NCBI GenBank assembly: GCA_963750045.1
Contig: CAVVPD010000002.1
Location: forward strand, 372,001-436,000
DNA: 64,000 nt
Direction: 5' to 3'
Source: DASUAS01 sp963750045
GTDB taxonomy: Bacteria > Actinomycetota > Acidimicrobiia > IMCC26256 > DASPTH01
The notes below the pieces were generated by a model. That model made no database searches. It saw nothing but the letters and a program-made list of their open reading frames with translations, and had not been told where the DNA came from. The translations under genes and the position numbers were made by a program. Positions 24,243 through 32,830 of the stretch are shown here, piece after piece; within the stretch, counting starts at the first letter, position 1; each line of letters opens with the position of its first letter.

Positions 24243-25170
24243 TCAGGCCTGTCGGGCCCAGGTCGCGAGCCGGTCCCACATCTTCTCGCGTGCCGGCGCG
24301 ACGTTGTGGTTGTGTCCCGTCTCGGGGAGCACGAAGAGCGAGACGTCCTTGCTGCCGGTGAAGAACGCCGGGATGCCGTGCGGGTCGCCGGCGATGTCGT
24401 GTTCACCCAACGCGAGGAACACCGGCACGTCGACGGCCGCCATCTCCGCCGCGACGCTCCCCGGGATCATCGACGTGAGCCCGACGATCGCAAGCAAACA
24501 GCTCTTCACCGAGCCGAGCGACTCGAGGACCGGCTCCGGGACCTCCATCCCGCCGAGGAGGAACTCGGAGGTCGCGGTCGAGCCGCGCGGGAGCGGCGAG
24601 GCGAACCGCTCGCGCGTGAGGTCGACGATCGCGGCGCGCAATGCGGCCGGGTCGTACGCGGCATCGCGCTCGGACGCGCTCGAACCCGAAACGCTCGTGC
24701 CCGCCATTGCCGAACCCGAGCAGCCCGAGCGCGTCGTACGTATGGTGGCGCGCCTGCTGCACCACGGTGAGGAGCGCGCCGGCGGAGTGACCGACACCGA
24801 TCGGGCGCGCGCCGGGCCACCGCTGCAGCACGCGGTCGAACGCCGCTGCGTCGACGTCGGCGACCAGGTCGGCCGTCAGCACGTAGCCGTCGGTGGGCGC
24901 GTCGCTCTCACCCACCGCCGGCGGATCGAGCGTCACCACCACGAAACCGAGCGCCGCGAGGTGCCGGGCCATGCTGAAGTTGCCGAACTCCGGTGGTGGC
25001 TGCACGTCGAAGTACCCACGGGACATCCCGCCGCCGGGCAGACAGCACAGCACGACGGGATCGTCGCCGATCACCTCGGGTTCGAAGATGTCGGCCACGA
25101 GCTCGCGCACGCCCGCGGGCGCGACGTCGGAAACGTCGACCCGCACTGCGCGCGTGGTCAGTTCACGCAC
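24243..25170 (-). pseudogene. Alpha/beta-hydrolase, one frameshift
   Basis: The GTG start at 25168-25170 reads VRELTTRAVRVDVSDVAPAG and continues VVLCCLPGGGMSRGYFDVQP, LDPPAVGESDAPTDGYVL and RPIGVGHSAGALLTVVQQAR, with the nucleophile Ser in GHSAG. After GFGNGGHERFGF near 24690 the frame changes and the rest follows as RDAAYDPAALRAAIVDLTRE, PVFLALGEHDIAGDPHGIPA (acid) and LFVLPETGHNHNVAPAREKM with the catalytic His. Both parts have the length and motifs of one roughly 300-residue hydrolase. The single indel may be an assembly error. It ends the minus-strand operon starting at 32.7 kb. Confidence 0.75.
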
Positions 25171-25181
25171 GCAACGCCGAG

Positions 25182-26633
25182 CTACGAGGGCTCGAAGCCT
25201 GCGGGCAACACGATCGTCTTCGACTCGAGGAACGCCTCGAGCCCTTCCGGACCCAACTCGCGACCGACGCCCGACTGCTTGAACCCGCCGAACGGCGAGG
25301 CGAAGTCCATCCCCATGCCGTTCACGCCGTAGGTCCCGGTCCGCACCCGCCGCGCCACGTCGACGCCCGACTGAGAGTCGGCGGTCCACACGGAACCGGA
25401 AAGGCCGTAGTCGGAGTCGTTGGCGATCGCCACCGCGTCGTCGACGTCGTCGTAGGGGATGGCCACGAGCACCGGCCCGAAGATCTCCTCCTGCGCGATG
25501 GTCATCTTGTTGTCGACGTCGGCGAAGAGCGTGGGCTCCACGTACCAGCCCTTGTCGAAACCGGCGGGGCGGCCGCCCCCCGTGACGAGGCGCGCACCCT
25601 CTTCCTTGCCCTTGGCGATGTAGCCCTCGACGCGATCGCGCTGACGCGAGGCGAAGAGCGGACCGACGACCGTCTCCTGGTCGAGCGGCTCGCCGACCTT
25701 GGAGCCGGAGACCGCCGCCGCGAGCGCGTCGACCACTTCGGCGTAGCGATCACGCGAGGCGAGGATGCGGGTCTGCGCGACGCATGCCTCGCCGTTGTTC
25801 ATGAGCGCGTTCGGCATCAGCCCCGCGATCGTCGCCGTGAGGTCGGCGTCGTCGAGGATGATGGCGGCGGACTTGCCGCCGAGCTCGAGCGTGCACCGCT
25901 TCAGCTGCGCTCCGCAGAGGGCGGCGATCTTCTTGCCCGCGACGGTCGAACCGGTGAACGAGATCTTGTCGACGTCGGGATGGGTGACGATGTGCTCGCC
26001 GACCTCGCGACCGGCCTGCACGATGTTGAGCACCCCGGCCGGGAGGCCGGCCTCCTGCACCGCTTCCGCGAGGAGGTAGGCGTTCAAGGGCGTCTCGGGC
26101 GCCGGCTTGAGCACGACGGTCGATCCCGACGCCAGCGCCGGAGCCAGCTTCAGCATGGTGACGAAGAGCGGGACGTTCCACGGCACGATGGCGCCGACGA
26201 CGCCGACCGGTTCACGGCGGACGAGGGTGGGGCCGAGGACGCCCGCCCGGCGCTCCTCGAAGGCGTACTCCCGGGCCAGGCCGGTGTAGTAGTCGAGCAC
26301 CATGGTCGCGGCGAAGACCTGGCCCATCACCGAGAAGGAGATCGGCGAGCCCATCTCCTCGGAGATCGTCCGCGCGATCTCCTCGTACCGGGCCTGGAGC
26401 AGGCCCGAGATGGTCGCCATCACGTCGGCCCGCTCGGCCGGCGCCATCTGGGGCCAGGGCCCGGAGTCGAAGGCTTCGCGGGCGGCCGCGACCGCACGGT
26501 CGACGTCGGCGGTGGTGGCGTCGGGGACCTTGGCGATCACCTCTTCGGTCGCGGGAGAGATCACGGCGAGCGTGTCGTTCCCGGCCGGGTCCACCCAGTC
26601 GCCGCCGATGAAGAACTTGTCTCGGTTCACCAT
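25182..26633 (-). CDS. NAD(P)-dependent aldehyde dehydrogenase
   Basis: 483 residues from ATG 26631-26633 with AAGGAG upstream; an earlier GTG is possible but has no such site. It has VGAIVPWNVPLFVTMLKLAP (about residues 142-161), the cofactor loop FTGSTVAGKKIAALCGAQLK, LELGGKSAAIILDDADLT with the catalytic Glu, and NNGEACVAQTRILASRDRYA with the catalytic Cys. EEIFGPVLVAIPYDDVDDAV and SPFGGFKQSGVGRELGPEGL close the family pattern. It oxidises an aldehyde to the acid. Here it may act on an aldehyde intermediate from steroid side-chain cleavage, which the gene content supports only loosely. Confidence 0.92.
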   Translation of the reverse strand: MVNRDKFFIGGDWVDPAGNDTLAVISPATEEVIAKVPDATTADVDRAVAAAREAFDSGPWPQMAPAERADVMATISGLLQARYEEIARTISEEMGSPISFSVMGQVFAATMVLDYYTGLAREYAFEERRAGVLGPTLVRREPVGVVGAIVPWNVPLFVTMLKLAPALASGSTVVLKPAPETPLNAYLLAEAVQEAGLPAGVLNIVQAGREVGEHIVTHPDVDKISFTGSTVAGKKIAALCGAQLKRCTLELGGKSAAIILDDADLTATIAGLMPNALMNNGEACVAQTRILASRDRYAEVVDALAAAVSGSKVGEPLDQETVVGPLFASRQRDRVEGYIAKGKEEGARLVTGGGRPAGFDKGWYVEPTLFADVDNKMTIAQEEIFGPVLVAIPYDDVDDAVAIANDSDYGLSGSVWTADSQSGVDVARRVRTGTYGVNGMGMDFASPFGGFKQSGVGRELGPEGLEAFLESKTIVLPAGFEPS

Positions 26634-26682
26634 TTTCTCCTTCGCGAGGTCGCGCGCAGAGGGCACCCAGGAACCGTAGCCC

Positions 26683-28179
26683 TCAGAGGCTGAAACCGGG
26701 AATGTCGCCCGCGCTCACGGTGCCGGTGAGGCCGACCGCTTCCGAGCCGGAGGTCAAGGCGACGAGGGTGTCGCCGGCAGCTTCGACGCGAGCCGCGAAT
26801 CGCTCGTTCCGGGCACCTCGGCCGATCACGACCCCACGTGCCGGTATGCCGGCGCGGTCGAACATCACCGAGAAGGTCTCGATGGTGCCCGGTCCTGCGT
26901 ACTCCTCCACGACGGCGACCGGCGCCTCGACCGGTCGCCTCGGTTCCCCCACGCGGTGCGGGGGTGACGGATACCCGCCGTCGTCGCGCTCGTGGTCGCT
27001 CACCACGATCGCGTGGTGCTTGGTGTTGAACATGCCCACACCGTGGAGCAGGCCGGTGCCGCCGTCCGCCCGGATTCGCGCCACCATCGCCGCGAGCGAG
27101 TGGGTGAGGTAGTTGCTCCCGGGCCCTCCGAAGAACGACAGGCCACCGGTGACCGAGATCGAATCGGTGGCCACGCGTCCGAGCGCGCGGCACGACAGCT
27201 TGGGCATGGCGGGAAAGCAGCTGTAGAGCTCGACCGCGTCGACATCGTCGACCGCGACCCCGGTCACCTCCTGCACCGCGGCGACGGTGGCCTCCAACGC
27301 CGGGACCCGGTGGTACGCGACCCGCGTCCGCGGGTCGGCGGGCTCGTCGGCTCCCGCGCCACCGAGTGGGTACACCCACCGCGCTTCGGGGACGCCCATC
27401 GACCGAGCGGTGCCGGTGTCGGTCACCAGGAGCGCGGCGCCCTGGTTCACGAAAGGGTTGGCGGTCATCGACTTGGTGTACGGGAACGAGACCATGCGGT
27501 TGTCGTCCCGCACCGCGGCGACGTCACGCTCGTCGATCGCCGCGCGCGCCCAGGCGTGCGGGTTGTCTGCAGCGACGCGCGAGAGGCCCGCCCACATCGC
27601 CGCAGACTCCTGTTGCGCGTCCGGGAACGTGCTGCCCTCGTGCGCCCGCAATGCGTGCTCGTACAGCGGGAAGCAGTCGAGGGCCCGTTCGAGGCCGACG
27701 GCGAACGCACCCTCGAAGCCGTGCACGAATCGACGCCGCGACGCCGGTGCCCCGGCAGGCGTCCACGGCAACGGGATGCCGGCGCGTCGGGCCCGGGTCG
27801 CGGCACGGGTCCCTTCGGCACCGGCGATGAGCACGACGCGCGAGTCACCCGCCGCGATGCGGCCGGCCGCGACGTCGAGCGCGCGCAGCGGTGTCTCTCC
27901 CCCGGTGGGATGCACGGGCCGGCGAGCCGGAGGGAGCGTCAAGGACAAGCGCTCCGCGACGAGGCGGCCCAGGTCGTCGTAGGGCCAGGAGCCGACGGGC
28001 ATGATCTCGAGCGCGTCGACCGCGTCGAGCACTCTCCCGCCGGCGTCCTCCTCGGCCGCGCGCGCGGCCGCGACGATCAACGCCAACGGTTCTGCCGGTG
28101 CGGGATCGTCGTCGTCGCGGTGGGTGACTTCCCCGACCCCGACGATCACCGGGATGGGGACACGATGACCGCCGGTCAC
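26683..28179 (-). CDS. Thiolase-superfamily protein with extra C-terminal domain
   Basis: 498 residues. The GTG at 28177-28179 overlaps the SDR stop as GTGA. Visible are PVIVGVGEVTHRDDDDPAPA at the N-terminus, GDSRVVLIAGAEGTRAATRA, YTKSMTANPFVNQGAALLVT, DDVDAVELYSCFPAMPKLSC and SVTGGLSFFGGPGSNYLTHS. The segment from about residue 405 (APVAVVEEYAGPGTIETFSV) is a beta-rich accessory domain found in this subclass. The usual N-terminal thiolase Cys is not evident; the Cys in YSCFP is the conserved one of this group. It is likely to cleave or form a 3-ketoacyl-CoA, but could be non-classical. Confidence 0.8.
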   Translation of the reverse strand: MTGGHRVPIPVIVGVGEVTHRDDDDPAPAEPLALIVAAARAAEEDAGGRVLDAVDALEIMPVGSWPYDDLGRLVAERLSLTLPPARRPVHPTGGETPLRALDVAAGRIAAGDSRVVLIAGAEGTRAATRARRAGIPLPWTPAGAPASRRRFVHGFEGAFAVGLERALDCFPLYEHALRAHEGSTFPDAQQESAAMWAGLSRVAADNPHAWARAAIDERDVAAVRDDNRMVSFPYTKSMTANPFVNQGAALLVTDTGTARSMGVPEARWVYPLGGAGADEPADPRTRVAYHRVPALEATVAAVQEVTGVAVDDVDAVELYSCFPAMPKLSCRALGRVATDSISVTGGLSFFGGPGSNYLTHSLAAMVARIRADGGTGLLHGVGMFNTKHHAIVVSDHERDDGGYPSPPHRVGEPRRPVEAPVAVVEEYAGPGTIETFSVMFDRAGIPARGVVIGRGARNERFAARVEAAGDTLVALTSGSEAVGLTGTVSAGDIPGFSL

Positions 28180-28931
28180 GCGGCGGAGCCGCCGTCGAGC
28201 ACGACGATGGCCCCCGACATGTAACCGGCTTCGTCGGACGCGATGAACGCGAACGTCGCCGCGATCTCCTCCGGTTGCGCCGCACGGATCGGGGCGCCAC
28301 GACCGAACTCGCCCACGTCGATGTTCTCGCGGACGAAGAAGTCGGTGAAGCCCGCGCTGAGGTCGGTCGCCACCATCCCGGGCGCGACGCCGTTGACGCG
28401 CACACCCCGGCCGCGGTACTCCGCCGCCAGCGCCTTGGTGAGCATCAGCACCCCGCCCTTGGACGCCGCGTAGGCGGCGTTCCACGGGTTCCCGACGATG
28501 CCGGAGGTCGAGGTGGTGTTCACGATCACGCCGCCGCCCGCTTCGAGCAGGTGCGGGAGTGCGAACCGGCAGACCAGGAACGTGCCGCGGAGGTTGACCG
28601 CGATGATCCGGTCGAACACCTCGGGATCGAGCGTCTCGGTCCGGTAGAACTGCCCGATCCCGGCCACGTTGCAGACGACGTTCAGGCCACCGAGCTCGGT
28701 GAACGCGAGGTCGACGGTGCCACGCACCGCGTCGGCATCGGTGACGTCGCACTCGTATCCCCATGCTTTCCCACCGTCGGCGCTGATCGCCGCCGCGGTC
28801 TCGTCGTGGCCCTTGACGTCGAGACACGCGACGGCGGCGCCCTCGGCGGCGAGGCGGTGGGCGGTGGCTCGTCCGATCCCCGCACCCGATCCGGTCACGA
28901 TCGCACGCGTCGCCGTATGGCGTGACTCCAC
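28176..28931 (-). CDS. Short-chain dehydrogenase (SDR)
   Basis: 251 residues, GTG start at 28929-28931, 2 bp after the CoA ligase stop. The Rossmann motif is VTGSGAGIGRATAHRLAAEG (about residues 12-31), then CDVTDADAV, CNVAGIGQFYRTETLDPEVF in place of NNAG, the catalytic NTTSTSGIVGNPWNAAYAAS with Tyr and KGG, and APGMVATDLSAGFTDFFVRE. The final GYMSGAIVVLDGGSAA is classic. It probably oxidises a 3-hydroxyacyl-CoA or steroid hydroxyl. It is translationally linked to the CoA ligase upstream and the thiolase downstream. Confidence 0.9.
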   Translation of the reverse strand: MESRHTATRAIVTGSGAGIGRATAHRLAAEGAAVACLDVKGHDETAAAISADGGKAWGYECDVTDADAVRGTVDLAFTELGGLNVVCNVAGIGQFYRTETLDPEVFDRIIAVNLRGTFLVCRFALPHLLEAGGGVIVNTTSTSGIVGNPWNAAYAASKGGVLMLTKALAAEYRGRGVRVNGVAPGMVATDLSAGFTDFFVRENIDVGEFGRGAPIRAAQPEEIAATFAFIASDEAGYMSGAIVVLDGGSAA

Positions 28932-28933
28932 GG

Positions 28934-30511
28934 TCAGACCCGTTCCCGCAGTTCGTACTTGAGCACCTTGCCGCTCGCGTTCACGGGAAGCGCGTTTACG
29001 ACGATCGCTCGGCGCGGCACCTTGTAGTTGGCCATGCGCGGCGCACACCACTCGCGCAGCTCGTCGGGGTCGATCGAGGCTCCCGCGCGTGGCACCACGA
29101 ATGCGACGCCCACCTCACCCATCCGGGCGTCGGGCGCGCTCACCACCGCGACCTGCGCGACGTCGGGATGCTCGAGGATCGAATTCTCGACCTCGGCCGG
29201 GTAGACGTTGAACCCGCCGACGATGAACATGTCCTTCTTGCGATCGGTGATCTGCAGGTAGCCGCGTTCGTCCATGACCCCGACGTCGCCGGTGTGCAAC
29301 CAACCATCGGCATCGATCGCGCGACCGGTGGCCTCCTCGTCGCGGAAGTAGCCGAGCATCACGCTGAAGCCCCGGCAGACGATCTCCCCGGCCTCGCCCG
29401 GCGACCGCTCGTTCCCGTCGTCGTCGACGACGCGGACCTCCAGCCCGTTCATGGCCCGACCCGACGTGTGCGAGATGGTCTCGGGATCGTCGTCGGGGCG
29501 ACAGATCGACACGACCCCGCACGACTCGGTGAGGCCGTACGCGGTCACGATGGTCGTGAAGGTGAGCTCCTCGCGCATGCGCCGGATCATCTCCACCGGC
29601 ACCGCGGCCGCGCCCGTCACCGCGAGTCGGAGCGACGAGAGGTCGAAGGCGTCGCGCTCGGGATGGTCGAGGATCGAGAGGTACAGCGTCGGTGGCCCCG
29701 GGAGCATCGAGATCCGTTCGGCCGCCACATGAGCGAGCACCGCGGGCACGTCGAACACGGGCTCGGGCACGATCGTCGCGCCCTGCAGGAAGCAGGCGAC
29801 GATCCCCGCCTTGTACCCGAACGTGTGGAAGAACGGGTTCACCACGAGATAGCGGTCGCCCTCGGTGAGTCCGACCGTGTTCGCCCATTCGTCGAACGTG
29901 CGCAGCGTCTGTGCGTGCGTGGTCATCGCGCCCTTGGGCTTCCCAGTCGTCCCCGACGTGAAGATGATGTCGGACACGTCGTCGGGCGCGACCGCGTCGG
30001 CGCGGGCTCTCGCCGCTTCGGGGTCGACGGCGCCGGCCCCGGCCAGGAAGTCGGTGAACGCGAGCGCGCCCGCCGGCGCGTCACCGCGCAGCACCACGAT
30101 CTGCTCCAACGTCTTCGGGACCGCGCCGGTCTCGCGGAGCATGGTCACGTAGTCGGTGCCGAGGAATCCGGTGACCGTGCACAGGAACCGGGCCCCGCTG
30201 CGCTCCAGGACGTACGCCGCCTCCGGGCCCTTGAACCGGGTGTTGAGCGGCACGATCACCCCGCCGGCCCCGAGTGCGCCGAACGCGGCCAGCACCCACT
30301 CGGCGATGTTCGGCGCCCAGACCGCCACCCGGTCGCCGGCTTCGAGGCCGGCGACCATGAACGCGCGGCTCGTCTCCTCGATGCGAGCCGACAAGTCCGG
30401 GAAGCTGAGCCGGAGGTCACCGTCGACCAACCCGTCGAGGCGAGGAAAACGCTCGGCACTCGCTCGTACCAGCGCCGGAAGCGTGCGGAATTCGAGATCG
30501 GCACGGGTCAC
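28934..30511 (-). CDS. fadD3: Acyl-CoA ligase, FadD3-like (HIP-CoA ligase candidate)
   Basis: 525 residues. ATP-binding loop DIIFTSGTTGKPKGAMTTHA (about residues 182-201), TAYGLTESCGVVSICRPDDD, HTGDVGVMDERGYLQITDRK and MFIVGGFNVYPAEVENSILE, with the terminal Lys in NASGKVLKYELRE. Early motifs VPLNTRFKGPEAAYVLERSG and FLGTDYVTML match FadD3, the mycobacterial ligase that activates HIP, the C/D-ring remnant of cholesterol. It sits beside a FadE31-like and another acyl-CoA dehydrogenase gene, as fadD3-fadE31 do in Mycobacterium. The symbol is tentative because no search was run. Confidence 0.8.
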   Translation of the reverse strand: MTRADLEFRTLPALVRASAERFPRLDGLVDGDLRLSFPDLSARIEETSRAFMVAGLEAGDRVAVWAPNIAEWVLAAFGALGAGGVIVPLNTRFKGPEAAYVLERSGARFLCTVTGFLGTDYVTMLRETGAVPKTLEQIVVLRGDAPAGALAFTDFLAGAGAVDPEAARARADAVAPDDVSDIIFTSGTTGKPKGAMTTHAQTLRTFDEWANTVGLTEGDRYLVVNPFFHTFGYKAGIVACFLQGATIVPEPVFDVPAVLAHVAAERISMLPGPPTLYLSILDHPERDAFDLSSLRLAVTGAAAVPVEMIRRMREELTFTTIVTAYGLTESCGVVSICRPDDDPETISHTSGRAMNGLEVRVVDDDGNERSPGEAGEIVCRGFSVMLGYFRDEEATGRAIDADGWLHTGDVGVMDERGYLQITDRKKDMFIVGGFNVYPAEVENSILEHPDVAQVAVVSAPDARMGEVGVAFVVPRAGASIDPDELREWCAPRMANYKVPRRAIVVNALPVNASGKVLKYELRERV

Positions 30512-30599
30512 GGGCGGTCACCGTACCTGCTCGCACTCGTCGTCGTGCCCGAGCCACGGCTCGTCCGGCGACAGTCCGGCCGGATCGACGAGACCCGAG

Positions 30600-31529
30600 C
30601 TACAAGACCGCGGCGGCCACGCGCCGGCGGTGGAACGTGGCGTCACCCCAGGCGCGCTGCAGCGCCCAGGCCTTCTTCATCCAGAGCTGCAGATCGGCCT
30701 CCCACGTGTAGCCGATCGCGCCGTGCACCTGCATCGCGCTGCGGCTCGTGCGGTACGCGGCGTCGCTCGCCAGCGCTTTCGCCATGGACACGTCGCGCGA
30801 GCGCGACGGCTCGCCCTCGGCGACCGACCACGCGGCGCGGTAGACGGCCGGCTTCGCGAACTCCACCTTCAGGAGCGCGTCGGCCAGGAGGTGCTTCACC
30901 GCCTGGTTCACCCCGATCGGACGCCCGTACTGCTCACGCTCGCCGCGTACTCCGCCGCGACGTCGATCATCCGAACGCTCAGCCCCACCAGGAACGCCGC
31001 GGCCGCGAGCGCGCCGCGATCGAAGGCGAGCGGTTCGTCGTACGCGACGGCGTCGAACGACCGCGCCCTCGACCGCGAAGAGGCGTCGCCCACCGTCGAT
31101 CCCGTCGACGTCGGTCAGCGCCACGCCTGCGGTCCGCAGGAGGCCACCGGGGACGAGCGCGACGTCCGCGACCTGGGCGTGCGGGACGTAGGGCGAACCG
31201 TCGATCGCCACCGTCCCCATGATCGAAGGGTCGCCCAGAGCGGGCGCGACCACCGCCGCGGTCTCGAGCACCGGGCCGGGCACCGCGGCGCGGCCGAGCT
31301 CCTCCAACAGCAGCACGAGGTCGACCTCGGTGCCGCCGAGACCGCCCGCGGACTCGGGGACGAGCATGCCGAAGACACCCATCTCCGACAGGTGCGACCA
31401 CAGCGCGGGAACGTGTCCGGACCCGTCGTCCCACGCGGCCCGCACGGTCGCGGGCGGGCACTCCTTCGCGAGGAGGTCGCGCAGGCCCTCCGCGAACAGC
31501 AGCTGGTCGTCGGTGAACGCGAACCGCAT
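30600..31529 (-). pseudogene. Acyl-CoA dehydrogenase short subunit (FadE32/FadE33-like), two opposite frameshifts
   Basis: ATG 31527-31529 overlaps the upstream dehydrogenase stop as ATGA. The N-terminal part MRFAFTDDQLLFAEGLRDLL and the C-terminal part EQYGRPIGVNQAVKHLLADA, YTWEADLQLWMKKAWALQRA are in the same frame. Between about 31075 and 30945 the correct sequence (FDAVAYDEPLAFDRGALAAA, FLVGLSVRMIDVAAEYA) is in another frame. The two indels cancel each other, and the spliced protein would be near 310 residues, usual for the beta-type partner. It pairs with the full-length dehydrogenase at 31.5-32.7 kb. An assembly error is as likely as decay. Confidence 0.8.
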
Positions 31530-32683
31530 CACACGCCCCGCGGGAGCTGGAGCACGCGGTCGGCGATGATGTTCCGCTGGATCTCGTTGGTCCCCGCGTA
31601 GATCGGTCCCGACAGCGAGAAGAGGAACCCGTCGACCCACCGCTCGAGCGGGCCGCTCATGCGCTCGGCATCGGGCCCGATGATCTGCAGCGCGAGCTCG
31701 TGGATGCGGACGTCCATCTCGCTCCAGAAGATCTTGTTGAGGCTCGCCTCGGCCCCGATCGTGGCGCCGTCGATCATGTGCGTCACCGTCATGTACGTGT
31801 GGAGCTTGTAGCCCTCGGCCTGCATCCACACGTCGACGACCGCGTCGCGCAACGCGGTGTCGGACGGATCGCCGTGCTCGCGCCACAACTCCACGAGGCG
31901 GTCGGCAGCCGCGCTGAAGCGCGCCGGACTCCGCAGGCTCACACCGCGCTCGAAACCGGCTGTGGCCATCGCCACCCGCCAGCCCTCGTTCACCGCACCC
32001 AGCGTGTTCCCGAACGGGACGCGCACGTCGTCGAAGAAGATCTCGGCGAACCCGGTGTCGCCGTCGAGCTGCGCGATCGGACGGACGGTCACCCCCGGGC
32101 TGTCGAGGGGTACGAGCACGAACGTCAGTCCGCGATGGCGTTCGGCGTCGGGATCGGTGCGGAAGATGCCGAAGCACCAATCGGCCCACACCGCGCGCGA
32201 CGCCCAGATCTTCTGCCCGTTGAGCACCCAGTCCGTGCCGTCCTCGCTCAGCACCGCGGCCGAACGGATGGCCGCGAGATCGGAGCCTGCGTTCGGCTCG
32301 CTCCACGCCTGGGCCCACACGATCTCGCTGGACGCCATGGTGGGGAGGAAGCGGGCCTTCTGCTCCGGCGTCCCGACCTCCATGATCGTGGGGCCGAGGA
32401 GGAAGATCCCGTTCTGGTTGACGCGACCGGGGGCGCCGGCTCGGTAGTACTCCTCTTCGAAGATCAGCCAGTGGAGGTAGTCGGCTCCCCGCCCGCCGTA
32501 CTCCTCGGGCCACGAGACCGCCGACCAGCGACCATCGGCCAGACGACGTTCCCACTCCCGGTGCAGGGTGAAACCCTCGGCGGTGTCGAAGCTCGGGAGC
32601 GGCTCGGCGGGGACGTTCGCCTCCAGCCAGGCGCGCGCCTCGGCTCGGAACGCGTCCTGTTCGGGGGTGTAGCGCAAGTCCAT
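31529..32683 (-). CDS. fadE31: Acyl-CoA dehydrogenase, FadE31-like
   Basis: 384 residues, usual length. Key motifs are MDLRYTPEQDAFRAEARAWL, the AEGFTLHREWERRL region, EEYYRAGAPGRVNQNGIFLL (about residues 82-101), WAQAWSEPNAGSDLAAIRSA, VRPIAQLDGDTGFAEIFFDD (about 200) and FERGVSLRSPARFSAAADRL. The last two are close to FadE31 of M. tuberculosis as I remember it. FadE31 acts in degradation of the HIP-derived CoA thioesters. It leads a minus-strand operon continuing to 24.2 kb, with operator site 4 upstream at 32792. The assignment is tentative. Confidence 0.85.
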   Translation of the reverse strand: MDLRYTPEQDAFRAEARAWLEANVPAEPLPSFDTAEGFTLHREWERRLADGRWSAVSWPEEYGGRGADYLHWLIFEEEYYRAGAPGRVNQNGIFLLGPTIMEVGTPEQKARFLPTMASSEIVWAQAWSEPNAGSDLAAIRSAAVLSEDGTDWVLNGQKIWASRAVWADWCFGIFRTDPDAERHRGLTFVLVPLDSPGVTVRPIAQLDGDTGFAEIFFDDVRVPFGNTLGAVNEGWRVAMATAGFERGVSLRSPARFSAAADRLVELWREHGDPSDTALRDAVVDVWMQAEGYKLHTYMTVTHMIDGATIGAEASLNKIFWSEMDVRIHELALQIIGPDAERMSGPLERWVDGFLFSLSGPIYAGTNEIQRNIIADRVLQLPRGV

Positions 32684-32791
32684 CGGTCCGCTCTCGCCTG
32701 CTACGCCGCCGGGCCGCTCGGGCCCCGCTCACTGTTCGGCGGGAGACCCGCCGCACGACGATCACTCATGCGGCGGTCACGGTACTCGGAT

Positions 32792-32806
32792 CAGACGGAC
32801 CGTCAG
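32792..32806. promoter_or_regulatory. Palindromic operator, site 4 (fadE31 operon), with duplicated half-site
   Basis: CAGAC-GGACC-GTCAG, one mismatch from the consensus, 109 bp upstream of the dehydrogenase ATG. Its right half lies in a 14-nt unit (CGTCAGGCCCTGCC, 32801-32814) that is repeated in tandem at 32815-32828 with one change. Confidence 0.55.
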
Positions 32807-32830
32807 GCCCTGCCCGTCAGGCCCTGCTCG

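Noticed and set aside
28922..31222. Antisense open frames of several hundred residues (also at 24993-26693, 31700-34285, 46614-48370, 58060-59400)
   Set aside because: They are shadows of well-conserved genes on the other strand; high GC removes stop codons. They are Arg/Pro/Ala-rich without motifs.
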